Positions 19,040 through 28,575 of a DNA stretch of 44,393 nt are shown here, piece by piece. A program made the translations under genes and the position numbers. Below the pieces are notes generated by a model. The model did no database searches and was not told where the DNA came from. It saw nothing but the letters and a program-made list of their open reading frames with translations. The number at the start of each line of letters is the position of its first letter. Position 1 is the first letter of the stretch. Source of the DNA: Lachnospiraceae bacterium (GTDB taxonomy: Bacteria; Bacillota; Clostridia; Lachnospirales; Lachnospiraceae). The stretch lies in assembly GCA_016281555.1 (NCBI GenBank), contig JAEEIV010000076.1, forward strand, positions 1 through 44,393. Reading direction: 5' to 3'.

Positions 19040-19272
19040 GACGGCACTCCTTTATGCATGGTATAAAATAGTACAAAAATTATTATTAATAGTAATAAGG
19101 CCCGTGGAAATGTGTAAAACTCCGGAAAGCCAGTCACTGCAAGGGTTTCCGCGAATAAAAACCCTGTTCAAAACTTTCTCGGGCTTTCACACTTTGAACG
19201 GAACGGCGGGAAAACGGAAAGCGGTACGAAAACCTGCACCGGAAGTTTTCCACGGCGTTTACAAAATTTTTC
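19040..19272. other. dnaA-dnaN intergenic region, possible minor DnaA-box cluster
   Basis: This is 233 bases between dnaA and dnaN. The dnaN-proximal part (19060-19100) is strongly A/T-rich and contains a minus-strand -10-like TACTAT, but no convincing -35. Near-match DnaA boxes (one or two mismatches) occur as ATGTGTAAAA near 19110 and TTTTCCACG near 19248. In Bacillus a second oriC box cluster sits in this same interval, so a similar role is plausible. No ORF is supported. Confidence 0.4.
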
Positions 19273-20664
19273 CTAGTTTTTCAACTTCTTTTTCAACAAT
19301 TCGACGGTGGACCGGACGGACTCGTCCGAGGAGATCATCTTCGAAATTCTCTCATAACTGTAGGAAATGGTCGTATGATCCTTGCCGCCGACGAACTCTC
19401 CGATTTTTTGAAGCGTCAGATCGCCGAGCAAAAGGCGCAGCAGATAGATCGTGATCTGTCTGGGGTACACCACGTCCCGGTTCTGCTTTTTCGAAGTGAT
19501 GTCCTGCGGGCGGATGCCGAAATGGTCCGCGACGGCATTGACGATCTGCTCCGGCGTCAGGGTATCCTCGTCCGGATTGATGTAATCGATGAGCACGGAT
19601 TTCGCGATCTCCGGCGTGATCGTCGTGTTCGGATGCAGGCGGGAATAGAAATGGATCTTGTTCAATGCGCCTTCGAGATCACGGATGTTGCTCTTGATGT
19701 GGTTCGCAATGTAGCGCAGGATCTCATTGTCCACGGAATAGCCGGACGTCGCCTCTTTCCGTTCGAGGATCGCCATTCTCGTCTCGTAATCCGGGAAGGA
19801 AATGCCGACGGTAAGCCCGCTCGTGAACCGGCTGCGTAGCCGCTCCTCCAGGTTCGCGTAATCCTTCGGCGGACGGTCGGAGGAAAGCACGATCTGTTTT
19901 TTGTTTTCGTACAGATAATTAAATGCATGGAAGAAAAAGTCTTCCGTGCTCTCTTTCCCGATGATGAACTGGATGTCGTCAATGAGCAGCGCGTCGACGT
20001 CGCGGTACAGGTTCCGGTGATAATTGATCGAATCCTGATTTCTCTTCTGAAGCGTCGTGACGATCTGGTTCGTGAAATCCTCGGAAGTCATGTAAATGAC
20101 GTTTTTCTCGGGGTAGTTATTCTTAATGTAGCTCGCAATGGAGTTCATGAGATGCGTCTTTCCGAGACCGGGGCCGCCGTAGATGAGCAACGGGTTGAAT
20201 TCCATGCCAGGCTTGTCGGCCACGGAGATCGCGGCGGCGTGCGCGTACTGATTGTTCTTTCCGACGACGAACTCGTCGAATGTATAGCGCGGATTCAGCT
20301 TGGTCGTGGAATAGGACGAAAGAAGATCCTTTTCCTCGGGTTGCTTTTTGAACAGGACGTGGTCGCGGTTTTCAGGCGCGATCGTGAAGACGATCTCAAA
20401 AGAATCGTGGAAAAGCTCTTCCAGAACGATCTGGAAGCAGACGGAATATTTTTTCGTAAGGTGCAGAGTGATGAAACTGGCGGAGTCTTCATTGTCCGAG
20501 TCGTTCGGGAAGGAAATGACGAACGTCTTCTCTTTCAGGGAAAACGGGCGGAGCGGAGCGATCCACGTGGAATACGTAAGGTCCAATAGTTCGAATTTTT
20601 CGCGCACTTCGGCCTGGATGACCGGCCACTGTTCTGTGATCTCTTTTAACGTAACGTGAGGCAT
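19273..20664 (-). CDS. dnaA: Chromosomal replication initiator DnaA
   Basis: The 463-residue initiator that binds DnaA boxes and melts oriC. Domain I is at residues 1-85. The AAA+ domain has Walker A GGPGLGKTHL near residue 165 and Walker B LLIDDIQF. The C-terminal domain IV carries the box-recognition motif GGKDHTTISYSYERI. Length is standard. It is transcribed away from the 574-base intergenic region holding the DnaA boxes and opens the leftward replication cluster. Confidence 0.99.
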   Translation of the reverse strand: MPHVTLKEITEQWPVIQAEVREKFELLDLTYSTWIAPLRPFSLKEKTFVISFPNDSDNEDSASFITLHLTKKYSVCFQIVLEELFHDSFEIVFTIAPENRDHVLFKKQPEEKDLLSSYSTTKLNPRYTFDEFVVGKNNQYAHAAAISVADKPGMEFNPLLIYGGPGLGKTHLMNSIASYIKNNYPEKNVIYMTSEDFTNQIVTTLQKRNQDSINYHRNLYRDVDALLIDDIQFIIGKESTEDFFFHAFNYLYENKKQIVLSSDRPPKDYANLEERLRSRFTSGLTVGISFPDYETRMAILERKEATSGYSVDNEILRYIANHIKSNIRDLEGALNKIHFYSRLHPNTTITPEIAKSVLIDYINPDEDTLTPEQIVNAVADHFGIRPQDITSKKQNRDVVYPRQITIYLLRLLLGDLTLQKIGEFVGGKDHTTISYSYERISKMISSDESVRSTVELLKKKLKN

Positions 20665-20741
20665 TGTATCACCCTCTGTCTTTCTTCAAATCGTAGTTAT
20701 TCATAAACCGATCCGCCGGAAGCGGAAAATATCACACGTAT

Positions 20742-20770
20742 ATTATAAAATAAAACCCTATAAAAGTAAA
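20742..20770 (-). promoter_or_regulatory. dnaA promoter
   Basis: Minus-strand TTTACT (20765-20770), a 17-bp spacer and a perfect TATAAT (20742-20747). The spacer is A/T-rich. The predicted start is about 70 bases upstream of the dnaA ATG, and DnaA-box-like sites lie just upstream of the -35, consistent with autoregulation. Confidence 0.65.
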
Positions 20771-21116
20771 GACCGAAAAAAAGGGAGTTGGGGAAATCAA
20801 CATCAAAATTGTGGAAAATGTGGAAAAACTCATAAATCACAAAGTGAGATCTGGGGAAACTCTGAAAATCCCGAAAAAAAACGGGAAAAAAGATTAACAA
20901 AATGGTAGTCGAACAAGTGGTCGCTGCTGGCAGCGGAAATGCAGAAGATTCGCGGGATGCGGGAAAAATGAAAACAAAAAGCAACAATTTTTCAACAATT
21001 ATTCCACGGAATGTGAATAAATTATGACATGAAAAACAAAAATGTGGAAAATGAGAAAAATCGTGGGGAAAACGTTTCCGGCAAAAAAAGGATTTCCTAA
21101 AGAAATTAAATAATTG
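20771..21116. other. Probable oriC with DnaA boxes
   Basis: This is the A/T-rich, ORF-free stretch between the divergent dnaA and rpmH promoters. On the plus strand there are two abutting TGTGGAAAA boxes (20810-20818 and 20819-20827), a canonical TGTGAATAA, i.e. TTATTCACA (21012-21020), and another TGTGGAAAA (21043-21051). All four share one orientation. A/T-only runs near 21090-21116 could be the unwinding element. Gene direction flips here, which supports the origin call. Confidence 0.75.
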
Positions 21117-21145
21117 TTGACTTAGCGGGGGAAACTACTTATAAT
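21117..21145 (+). promoter_or_regulatory. rpmH operon promoter
   Basis: TTGACT (21117-21122), a 17-bp spacer and a perfect TATAAT (21140-21145). The predicted start is near 21152, about 87 bases ahead of the rpmH start codon. Confidence 0.85.
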
Positions 21146-21238
21146 CGGCGTGATGTCTTTATTTCGGGTTCTTTCTTTATTTATGTATGTAAAGAGATCG
21201 GCCGAAAAACAGTTTGATGATAGACGGAGGTGACAGAC

Positions 21239-21376
21239 ATGAAAATGACGTTCCAGCCCAAGAAGGGTTCGCACTCGAAGGTTCATGGTTTTCGTGCCAG
21301 AATGGCGACTCCCGGCGGCAGAAAAGTGCTGGCTGCGAGAAGAGCCAAAGGCAGAAAAGTATTGACGGTTCAATAA
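21239..21376 (+). CDS. rpmH: 50S ribosomal protein L34
   Basis: A 45-residue basic ribosomal protein. [20 protein letters not shown] and the C-terminal [11 protein letters not shown] are diagnostic of L34. GGAGGTGAC lies just upstream. Two ATG codons are available (21239 and 21245); the first matches the usual family start. It is the first gene of the rpmH-rnpA-yidD-yidC-khpB run. Its stop codon forms part of a hairpin (21372-21399). Confidence 0.97.
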   Translation: MKMTFQPKKGSHSKVHGFRARMATPGGRKVLAARRAKGRKVLTVQ

Positions 21377-21399
21377 AGCCACTTGCCGGTGGCTTTATT
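21372..21399 (+). terminator. Attenuator-like hairpin between rpmH and rnpA
   Basis: AATAAAGCCAC (21372-21382) pairs perfectly over 11 bases with GTGGCTTTATT (21389-21399), with a six-base loop and the T-rich GTTTC after it. The 5' arm contains the rpmH stop codon. It probably reduces read-through so that far more L34 than RnpA is made. Confidence 0.6.
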
Positions 21400-21437
21400 G
21401 TTTCTAGGCTTTCTGAAAGGGATCATCCGGAGCAGAC

Positions 21438-21782
21438 ATGAGAAATATCGACTCATTGAAAAAAGAAGCGGAGTTCCGGCGGATCTATGAGGTCCATGAT
21501 TCCCTGGCGGATTCAAAGCTCGTGATCTATAAAGCCCCGGGCAGCGGGAAATTAGGTATCGTTTGCAGTAAGAAAATCGGAAATTCGGTCGTTCGGCACC
21601 GATTTTCCAGACTGGTCCGGGAAGCGTACAGGCTTCACCGGGAAGAACTCGGAAATCAATACGACATCATCGTTATCGCGCGGGAAGGCGCAAAGGGACA
21701 AGGATTTTTTGAAATAGAACGCTCGTTTCTCACTCTCTTGAAACGGCATTCTGTTTTCCAGGCAAATGAGGAATCGAAGTGA
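21438..21782 (+). CDS. rnpA: Ribonuclease P protein component
   Basis: A 114-residue basic protein that assists the RNase P RNA in 5' maturation of tRNA. The RNR-type motif reads KKIGNSVVRHRFSRLVREAY, and the N-terminal LKKEAEFRRIY is typical. A CCGGAGCAG site precedes the start. It is separated from rpmH by an attenuator-like hairpin and is followed seven bases later by yidD, the standard bacterial order. Confidence 0.96.
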   Translation: MRNIDSLKKEAEFRRIYEVHDSLADSKLVIYKAPGSGKLGIVCSKKIGNSVVRHRFSRLVREAYRLHREELGNQYDIIVIAREGAKGQGFFEIERSFLTLLKRHSVFQANEESK

Positions 21783-21789
21783 GGCCGTC

Positions 21790-22005
21790 ATGAAAACCGT
21801 GATGCTGAAATCCATCGGGTTTTACCGGAAACATCTCTCCAAATTGAAAAGGACGCCTTGCTGTAAGTTTACCCCGACCTGTTCGGAATACGCAATGCAG
21901 GCCATTGAAAAATACGGCGCGCTGAAAGGCGGCTGGATGGCTGCCAAGCGGATCGGCCGCTGTAATCCGTTCAATCACGACTCGGGATATGACCCTGTTC
22001 CTTAA
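21790..22005 (+). CDS. yidD: Membrane protein insertion efficiency factor YidD
   Basis: A 71-residue small protein whose conserved core CCKFTPTCSEYAMQAIEKYG and GRCNPF block are diagnostic. It helps YidC-dependent membrane protein insertion. The start at 21790 is preferred because GTGAGG sits at a proper distance; an earlier start at 21766 would overlap rnpA and add eight unconserved residues. It lies between rnpA and yidC. Confidence 0.93.
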   Translation: MKTVMLKSIGFYRKHLSKLKRTPCCKFTPTCSEYAMQAIEKYGALKGGWMAAKRIGRCNPFNHDSGYDPVP

Positions 22006-22023
22006 AAAAGAAAAGAGGACGAT

Positions 22024-23301
22024 ATGACACTATTTACGGCAACACAAAGCAATTGGTTTTTGATCGGACCGATTGCCTGGGTACTCGGCCAGGTGATGAA
22101 CTGGATCTATGAGTTCATCCATTTGATCGGACTTCCGAACATCGGTCTGGCCATCATCCTGTTTACCATCGTGGTCAAGGCGCTCTTGATCCCGATGTCG
22201 ATCAAACAACAGAAGACTTCCCGCCTTCAGGCCATCATGCAGCCGGAGCTGCAGGCGGTCCAGGCGAAGTACAAGGGAAAAACGGATCAGGCGTCGATGC
22301 TTGCCCAGCAGCAGGAAACGAAGGCCATTTACGCGAAGTACGGCACCTCAATGACGGGCGGCTGTCTGCAGCTGCTCATTCAGATGCCGATCCTCTTCGC
22401 ATTGTATCAGGTCATCCTGAAACTGCCGGGATACATCGGCCGTCTGAAGGACATTTATCTTCTGATCGCGGACAAGATCACGAACCTCACCGCGTTCGGC
22501 AACCGGTTGTTTGCGGCCGGTCTGGTCCAGAACACCTCTCAGGTGGGATCGACGGATCAGGTCGTGGACGTGCTGTACGGCTTCTCGCCTGAAAAATGGC
22601 AGACGTTCATTAATCGGTTCCCGGAATATGCCTCGACGTATACGGAAAAGATGCAGCAGCCGATCCAGCAGACGACGTTCTTCCTAGGCATTGACCTGAC
22701 GAGAACGCCGTGGGATCTCGTGACGCAGGGCGGCATCTGGTGGGCGGTGCTCATCCCGATCCTTGCCGGTCTCTTCCAGTGGCTCAGCACGAGACTTGCG
22801 TCGGCCGGACAGCCGAAGAAGAAAGACGATTCGAACCCGCTCGGCGGCACCATGAACATCATGAACATCATGTTCCCGATCCTGTCGGTGGTGTTCTGCT
22901 TCATGTTCAACGGCGGTATCGGCATTTACTGGGTCGCGTCTTCATTGGTCCAGCTCATCATCCAGATCTTCGTCAATATGTATCTGAAGAAGATCGACCT
23001 GAACGAGATGGTCAAGAAGAACGTCGAGAAGATGAATCAGAAGCGGATCCGCAGAGGTCAGAAGCCCATTCGCATGCAGGACGTGTCAATGAGCGTGCAG
23101 AACCTCGAGGAGCAGAAGAAAGCGGAGGAAAGCGCGAAGCGTTCCCTGGCCGCATCCAATCAGGAATCCACGGATTATTATGCCAGCCATACCACTGCGA
23201 GAAAAGGCAGTCTTGCGGAGAAGGCGGGTATGGTGCAGCAGTATGAAGAGCGCCAGAGGGAAATGAAATCCGGGAAAAAGGCGCAGAACGAAGAGAAATA
23301 A
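22024..23301 (+). CDS. yidC: Membrane protein insertase YidC (SpoIIIJ/Oxa1 family)
   Basis: A 425-residue insertase with about five membrane segments (near residues 14-35, 40-62, 115-145, 235-262 and 280-312). The hydrophilic-groove residue, arginine in Bacillus SpoIIIJ, is lysine here (FTIVVKALLIPMS). A long outside loop between TM2 and TM3 (about residues 146-235) and a basic C-terminal tail (KKIDLNEMVKKNVEKMNQKR) follow the style of clostridial homologues. No lipobox is seen at the N-terminus. AGAGGA precedes the start; khpB follows 14 bases later. Confidence 0.96.
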   Translation: MTLFTATQSNWFLIGPIAWVLGQVMNWIYEFIHLIGLPNIGLAIILFTIVVKALLIPMSIKQQKTSRLQAIMQPELQAVQAKYKGKTDQASMLAQQQETKAIYAKYGTSMTGGCLQLLIQMPILFALYQVILKLPGYIGRLKDIYLLIADKITNLTAFGNRLFAAGLVQNTSQVGSTDQVVDVLYGFSPEKWQTFINRFPEYASTYTEKMQQPIQQTTFFLGIDLTRTPWDLVTQGGIWWAVLIPILAGLFQWLSTRLASAGQPKKKDDSNPLGGTMNIMNIMFPILSVVFCFMFNGGIGIYWVASSLVQLIIQIFVNMYLKKIDLNEMVKKNVEKMNQKRIRRGQKPIRMQDVSMSVQNLEEQKKAEESAKRSLAASNQESTDYYASHTTARKGSLAEKAGMVQQYEERQREMKSGKKAQNEEK

Positions 23302-23315
23302 CAGAAAGGAACATC

Positions 23316-24086
23316 ATGGCAGAAACATTGAAGTATTCGGCGGCCACGGTTGAAGATGCGATCACGAAGGCGACGACGGAACTCGGCGTGACGAGCGATC
23401 AGATCAAGTATACCGTCCTTGAGAAGGGATCCAAGGGATTTCTCGGCATCGGCTCGAAAGAGGCCGTGATCGAGGTGGAAGTTTCGGACGGAGTGATCCC
23501 GAAGGAAGAAAAGACCGAAAAGAAGGAACAGAAGGCGGAAAAGCCTGAGAAGAAAGAAGAAAAGAAGCCCGAGAAGAAGGAGCCGGCCAAGGTCAAGACC
23601 ACGGAAAACGACGTGGCTCATTTCGAGGAAGGCAAGAAGTTCCTCGAGGACGTGTTCGAAAAGATGGGCATGAAAGTGACCGTGGAATATGAACTCGACG
23701 AAGAGGATACGCTCTCGATCAATCTGACGGGCGAAGGCATGGGCGTGCTCATCGGCAAACGCGGCCAGACGCTGGATTCCCTCCAGTACCTGACAAGCCT
23801 CGTCGTGAACCGTTCGGGCGAGCACTACATCCGCGTCAAGCTGGATACGGAAAACTACCGTGCGCGCCGGAAGGAAACGCTGGAATCTCTGGCGAAGAAC
23901 ATTGCCTACAAGGTCAAGCGGACGAGAAAGAGCATGTCTCTGGAGCCCATGAATCCTTATGAGCGCCGCATCATCCACTCGGTCCTTCAGTCCGACAATT
24001 TCGTCATGACCCGGTCGGAGGGCGAGGAGCCCTACCGTCACGTGGTCGTCTTCTACAGAAGAAACAAGAACGGCGAAGAGCGGTAA
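23316..24086 (+). CDS. khpB: RNA-binding protein KhpB (Jag, KH-R3H)
   Basis: A 256-residue RNA-binding protein. Residues 1-52 form the Jag_N domain (DQIKYTVLEKGSKGFLGIGSKE). Residues 65-100 are a Lys/Glu-rich low-complexity linker, then a KH domain with GVLIGKRGQTLDSLQYL, and a C-terminal R3H domain (MNPYERRIIHSVLQ). In other Firmicutes KhpB works with KhpA in cell elongation and division control by binding mRNA and sRNA. It is in its usual place after yidC. Confidence 0.95.
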   Translation: MAETLKYSAATVEDAITKATTELGVTSDQIKYTVLEKGSKGFLGIGSKEAVIEVEVSDGVIPKEEKTEKKEQKAEKPEKKEEKKPEKKEPAKVKTTENDVAHFEEGKKFLEDVFEKMGMKVTVEYELDEEDTLSINLTGEGMGVLIGKRGQTLDSLQYLTSLVVNRSGEHYIRVKLDTENYRARRKETLESLAKNIAYKVKRTRKSMSLEPMNPYERRIIHSVLQSDNFVMTRSEGEEPYRHVVVFYRRNKNGEER

Positions 24087-24101
24087 GATACGGGTTTCGT
24101 A

Positions 24102-25460
24102 ATGAAGAGCGATACGATCGCGGCGATTTCAACCGGCATGACACAAGCGGGGATCGGGATCGTCCGGGTCAGCGGTCCGGAGGCGATCCCGGTGGTTTCG
24201 CGCATCTTTAAGGGGCGGAAGTCCCTTGAGGATGCGCTTTCTTATACCCTGAGCCACGGAATGATCGAAAAGGACGGCGTCTCGTACGACGAGGTCGTGG
24301 TCTCGGTGTTCCGCGCGCCGCATTCCTATACGGGGGAAGATACCGTGGAGATCAATTGCCACGGAGGTCTTTTCGTGACGCGAAAGATCCTGTCGCTCGT
24401 CGTTTCGGAAGGGACGCGACTCGCGGAACCCGGCGAATTCACGAAGCGGGCGTTTTTGAACGGCCGGATGGACCTTTCGAAGGCGGAATCCGTGATGACG
24501 GTGATCTCTTCCGGCAATGACTTCGCGCTCCGCGCCGGCGTCGCCGGGCTGAAAGGCAAGATCGAGACGGAGATCCGTGCGATCCGGAACGTTCTCCTCG
24601 ACGAGATCTCGAGGATCGAAGCCGCATTGGACGATCCGGAGCATTACGACCTTACGGGGTACGGAGAAACGCTCGACCGGATCACCGGGGAGATCGAAAC
24701 GAAGATGGAGGACCTCCTTCGGCGTTCGGAGAACGGAAGCATCCTCCGGGAAGGCATCCGGACCGCGATCGCGGGACGGCCGAACGCGGGAAAATCCTCA
24801 TTGCTCAATCTCCTCTCCGGTTTTGAAAAGTCCATCGTGACGGAGATCCCGGGGACGACGCGGGACATCGTGGAAGAAACGGTGCGGCTCGGGGAACTGA
24901 CGCTGCTCCTCATGGACACGGCCGGAATCCGGGAAACGCTCGATCCGGTCGAGAAGATCGGCGTCGACCGCGCAAGGAATGCGGTGTCGGAAGCCGATCT
25001 CGTCTTATATCTCGTGGACGGAACGGCCGGAAAAACGGCGGAGGACGAGGAAAACCTTGACTCATTGCCGCCGGAAAAGACCGTGATTCTGTATAACAAA
25101 TCGGATGCGCTGGACGAAGAAACGCGGCAGCGGATCCTTGAAACCGGCGGTCTTCTCTTCTCCTGCAAGACGGAGGAGGGGCTGAAAACGCTGGAACAGA
25201 TCGTGACAGACCGCTTTCTCGCGGGAGAGATCTCGTTCAATGAGACCGTGATCCTGACGAGCGAGCGCCAGATCGCATTGCTTCGCGAGGCGCTGGAGGA
25301 AGTCCGGGAAGTGAGAAACGGCATCCGGGACGGCGTTTCGGAAGAATTTTTGTCTGCGGATCTTCTGTCCGCCTACACTTCGCTCGGAAAGATCATCGGC
25401 GAAGCGGTGGGCGACGACGTGGCCGACCGGATCTTTGAGAAATTCTGCATGGGAAAATGA
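24102..25460 (+). CDS. mnmE: tRNA modification GTPase MnmE
   Basis: A 452-residue GTPase that, with MnmG, modifies wobble uridine at position 34 of certain tRNAs. The N-terminal tetrahydrofolate-binding domain contains [15 protein letters not shown]. The G domain has [12 protein letters not shown] near residue 225, DTAGIRET and NKSD near residue 331. The C-terminus ends in FCMGK, the family's catalytic C-x-G-K motif. Its stop overlaps the mnmG start by four bases. Confidence 0.98.
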   Translation: MKSDTIAAISTGMTQAGIGIVRVSGPEAIPVVSRIFKGRKSLEDALSYTLSHGMIEKDGVSYDEVVVSVFRAPHSYTGEDTVEINCHGGLFVTRKILSLVVSEGTRLAEPGEFTKRAFLNGRMDLSKAESVMTVISSGNDFALRAGVAGLKGKIETEIRAIRNVLLDEISRIEAALDDPEHYDLTGYGETLDRITGEIETKMEDLLRRSENGSILREGIRTAIAGRPNAGKSSLLNLLSGFEKSIVTEIPGTTRDIVEETVRLGELTLLLMDTAGIRETLDPVEKIGVDRARNAVSEADLVLYLVDGTAGKTAEDEENLDSLPPEKTVILYNKSDALDEETRQRILETGGLLFSCKTEEGLKTLEQIVTDRFLAGEISFNETVILTSERQIALLREALEEVREVRNGIRDGVSEEFLSADLLSAYTSLGKIIGEAVGDDVADRIFEKFCMGK

Positions 25461-27370
25461 GCATGGATCGAGTGGAAGAAACCTATGACGTCGTGGTGGT
25501 CGGCGCGGGGCACGCAGGATGCGAGGCCGCGCTCAGTGCCGCGCGGCTCGGCGAGGAAGTGATCGTGTTCACGGTCAGCGTGGATTCGATCGCGCTCATG
25601 CCCTGCAATCCGAACATCGGCGGCACGTCGAAGGGACACCTCGTCCGCGAGGTGGACGCGCTCGGCGGCGAGATGGGCAAAAACATTGACAAAACCTTCA
25701 TCCAGTCGAAGATGCTGAATGCTTCGAAGGGACCGGCGGTGCATTCGCTCCGCGCCCAGGCCGACAAGCAGGCGTATTCCCGCGAAATGCGGAAAACGTT
25801 GGAAGAAACAGAGCATCTTACGATCCGGCAGGCGGAAGTCAGCGACCTCATCGTGGAAGACGGGGAGGTCCGGGGCGTTATGACGGTCTCCGGCGCGGTG
25901 TATCACGCGAAAGCCGTGATTTTGACGACCGGCGTGTACTTAAAGGCGCGCTGCGTGTACGGTGACGTCAGCGAATACACGGGCCCGAACGGCTTAAAGG
26001 CCGCCAATGCTCTTTCGGAGAATCTCCTCCGCCACGGCATTGCGCTCCGCCGGTTCAAGACCGGCACTCCGGCCCGGATCGACGGCCGCACCATTGATTA
26101 TTCGAAGATGCAGGAACAAAAGGGCGACGTGCCCATCGTTCCTTTTTCCTTTGAAACGGATCCGGAATCGATCCAGAAAGCGCAGGTCTCCTGCTGGCTG
26201 ACCTACACGAACGAGGAGACGCACCGGATCATTCTGGAAAGCATTGACCGCTCTCCGCTCTTCTCCGGGAGCATTCAGGGGACCGGGCCGAGGTATTGCC
26301 CGTCGATCGAGGATAAGGTGGTGCGGTTCCGCGACAAGGACCGGCATCAGGTGTTCATTGAGCCGGAGGGCCTGTATACCTCGGAAATGTACGTGGACGG
26401 AATGTCCTCTTCTCTTCCGGAAGACGTGCAGCACAGGATGTACCGGTCGGTGCCGGGCCTCGAGCATGCGAAAGTCGTGCGCAATGCCTACGCCATCGAG
26501 TACGACTGCATTGACGCGCGGCAATTGAAGAATTCCCTGGAATTCAAGGCGATCCCGGGACTCTTCGCCGCCGGACAGTTCAACGGCTCTTCCGGATACG
26601 AAGAGGCGGCGGCGCAGGGGCTCATTGCCGGGATCAATGCGGCCCGGAAGAATCACGGGAAAGAGCCGGTCGTGCTCGACCGGAGCGACGCCTACATCGG
26701 CGTGCTGATCGACGACCTCGTGACGAAGGAAAATCGCGAACCGTACCGGATGATGACGAGCCGCGCGGAGTACCGGCTGCTTTTGCGGCAGGACAATGCA
26801 GATCTGAGGCTGACGGAGCTCGGGCATGAGATCGGACTCATTTCTGAGGAACGGTATCAGCGCTTTCTCTCCTACCGCGAGGCGGTGGATCGGGAAGTTT
26901 TGCGGCTCGAATCGTTCCGGGTGGGCGATACGCCGCAGGTCCGGGCATTTCTTTCGGAATACGGGGCAGCGGAACTGAAGTCAGGGGCGACGCTCTCGGA
27001 ACTCCTCCGCCGGCCGGAGATCACGTACGAGGCGCTTTCCGACTTGGATCCCGGACGGCCCGCGCTTCCGGAACGCGTGTGGAAGCAGGCTGAGATCCGG
27101 ATCAAGTATGCGGGGTACATTGAGCGGGAAGAACGGCAGGTACACGCGTTCAAGGCGCTCGAAAACCGCCGCATCCCCGAGGATCTCGATTATGACGAGG
27201 TGCCGAGCCTTAGGATCGAGGCAAGGCAGAAACTGAAGGAATACCGGCCGTCTTCGGTCGGACAGGCAGGCCGGATCGCCGGCGTGTCGCCGGCAGACGT
27301 CGCGGTTTTATTGGTCTTTTTGAAACGGAAACAGGGCGTGGCCGCCCCGGCCGACGAGAAAACGGAATGA
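25457..27370 (+). CDS. mnmG: tRNA wobble uridine modification enzyme MnmG (GidA)
   Basis: A 637-residue FAD enzyme that works with MnmE on U34. The FAD motif is [19 protein letters not shown] near residues 14-32. [20 protein letters not shown] and [18 protein letters not shown] are family signatures, and the C-terminal helical domain ends in the usual [10 protein letters not shown] block. Four-base overlaps with mnmE and rsmG indicate coupled translation of the three genes. Confidence 0.98.
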   Translation: MSMDRVEETYDVVVVGAGHAGCEAALSAARLGEEVIVFTVSVDSIALMPCNPNIGGTSKGHLVREVDALGGEMGKNIDKTFIQSKMLNASKGPAVHSLRAQADKQAYSREMRKTLEETEHLTIRQAEVSDLIVEDGEVRGVMTVSGAVYHAKAVILTTGVYLKARCVYGDVSEYTGPNGLKAANALSENLLRHGIALRRFKTGTPARIDGRTIDYSKMQEQKGDVPIVPFSFETDPESIQKAQVSCWLTYTNEETHRIILESIDRSPLFSGSIQGTGPRYCPSIEDKVVRFRDKDRHQVFIEPEGLYTSEMYVDGMSSSLPEDVQHRMYRSVPGLEHAKVVRNAYAIEYDCIDARQLKNSLEFKAIPGLFAAGQFNGSSGYEEAAAQGLIAGINAARKNHGKEPVVLDRSDAYIGVLIDDLVTKENREPYRMMTSRAEYRLLLRQDNADLRLTELGHEIGLISEERYQRFLSYREAVDREVLRLESFRVGDTPQVRAFLSEYGAAELKSGATLSELLRRPEITYEALSDLDPGRPALPERVWKQAEIRIKYAGYIEREERQVHAFKALENRRIPEDLDYDEVPSLRIEARQKLKEYRPSSVGQAGRIAGVSPADVAVLLVFLKRKQGVAAPADEKTE

Positions 27371-28113
27371 GCGAAGAACGGGAAAAACTGAAAAGCAGTC
27401 TGTCGGAGATCTTTGAAGCAGCGGAAATGCCGCTTTCGGAAGATTCGGCGGAAGCGTTCCTCTCCTACTTCGAACTTTTGGTCGAGCGGAACAAGGTCAT
27501 GAACCTGACCGCGATCACGGAGCCGGAAGCCGTATTTGTCAAGCATTTCCTGGATTCCGCGATTTTATGGAAACTGTGCGGGGAGACGGTCGGCGGTCGG
27601 GATCAAATCTCTGTGATCGACGTCGGGACCGGCGCGGGGTTCCCCGGAGTCCCGTTAAAACTGATGCGGCCGGAAATCTCGCTCACGCTCCTCGATGCAT
27701 TAAAAAAGCGGATCGGGTTTCTGGAAGAAGTCCGTACCGCGCTTTCTTTATCTGACGTCCGTACCGTTCACGCCCGCTCCGAGGACGCGGCCGGGACGGG
27801 AAGCGAATACCGCGAATCCTTTGATCTCGCGGTCTCCCGGGCAGTCTCCGCATTGCCGGTCCTGTCCGAATACTGCTTGCCGTTCGTGAAGGTGGGCGGG
27901 TATTTCATTGCTTACAAATCGGGCGAAGCCGAAGAAGAAATCAAAAGCGCCGAGCATGCACTCGGCATACTCGGCGGTCGTCTGGAACAAGTGATCTCCT
28001 ATACGCTTCCGTCCACGGACATTTCCCGGACGTTGCTTCTCATACGAAAAATAAGGGAAACGCCGAAGCAGTACCCCAGAAAAGCAGGTAAACCGGAAAA
28101 GAAGCCGCTTTAA
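27367..28113 (+). CDS. rsmG: 16S rRNA (guanine-527-N7) methyltransferase RsmG
   Basis: A 248-residue SAM methyltransferase that adds m7G to 16S r[23 protein letters not shown] and the SAM loop [16 protein letters not shown] are diagnostic; [16 protein letters not shown] follows in order. It overlaps mnmG by four bases and is the last gene of the origin-proximal rightward run. The next gene is convergent, with only seven bases between stops and no obvious terminator. Confidence 0.97.
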   Translation: MSEEREKLKSSLSEIFEAAEMPLSEDSAEAFLSYFELLVERNKVMNLTAITEPEAVFVKHFLDSAILWKLCGETVGGRDQISVIDVGTGAGFPGVPLKLMRPEISLTLLDALKKRIGFLEEVRTALSLSDVRTVHARSEDAAGTGSEYRESFDLAVSRAVSALPVLSEYCLPFVKVGGYFIAYKSGEAEEEIKSAEHALGILGGRLEQVISYTLPSTDISRTLLLIRKIRETPKQYPRKAGKPEKKPL

Positions 28114-28120
28114 CGGTGAC

Positions 28121-28480
28121 TCATTCCAACGGGGCCTCGGTCGAATCTTCCGGAATGATGCCTTCGTCGATCTTCTCTTCTCCGTCGTAGTCTTCCGGAA
28201 TGTCCGGATTCTCTTCCTCTGTCAGATCATCGATGTCCCCGATGTCTTCCGTGATTTCTTCTTCGGGCTCGGTCTTCAAGGTGACCGGTTCAATGATGAT
28301 GTCATCGTCAGACTCTGCAGGCAGGGTCAGGTCTTCGGTCGGATCAGCCGTCGGCGCCTCGGTCGGGGCTTCGGTCGCGGAAGTCGGATCCTGTTCCTTC
28401 GTCGGATCGGTGTTCGCGCAGGCTGCGAACAGAAGCGCGACAGCGGCCAATGACAGGAAAAGCATGCTCAGTTTCTTCAT
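28121..28480 (-). CDS. Small acidic lipoprotein
   Basis: A 119-residue secreted lipoprotein of unknown function. Residues 1-21 are a lipoprotein signal ending in LLFAAC, with the lipidated cysteine at 21. The rest is a low-complexity, strongly acidic chain: a Thr/Pro/Glu section with APTEAPT repeats, then Asp/Glu-rich stretches, with almost no basic residues. It is probably a disordered cell-surface protein. It opposes rsmG and lies 65 bases downstream of the PHP gene start-to-stop run. An AGGAGGAC site precedes the start. Confidence 0.75.
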   Translation of the reverse strand: MKKLSMLFLSLAAVALLFAACANTDPTKEQDPTSATEAPTEAPTADPTEDLTLPAESDDDIIIEPVTLKTEPEEEITEDIGDIDDLTEEENPDIPEDYDGEEKIDEGIIPEDSTEAPLE

Positions 28481-28544
28481 AATGTCCTCCTCGTGTTGCT
28501 AGGCTCTGATGAAAATACCAAATATGGTGTCTTAATCTATTTTC

Positions 28545-28568
28545 AAAACAACATCTTGTGGTTGTTTT
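28545..28568 (-). terminator. Inverted repeat after the PHP gene
   Basis: AAAACAAC (28545-28552) pairs perfectly with GTTGTTTT (28561-28568). On the minus strand the 3' arm ends in TTTT, so it could be a weak A/T-rich terminator for the PHP gene, or an operator for the lipoprotein gene downstream. A second small repeat, AATCG-TTTA-CGATT (28570-28583), spans the PHP stop codon. Confidence 0.4.
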
Positions 28569-28575
28569 AAATCGT

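Noticed and set aside
24001-24060. Extra parS sites (CACGTG occurrences near 24033, 16655, 6289 and 3746)
   Set aside because: Only the central CACGTG or part of it is present; the TGTT...AACA arms are missing.
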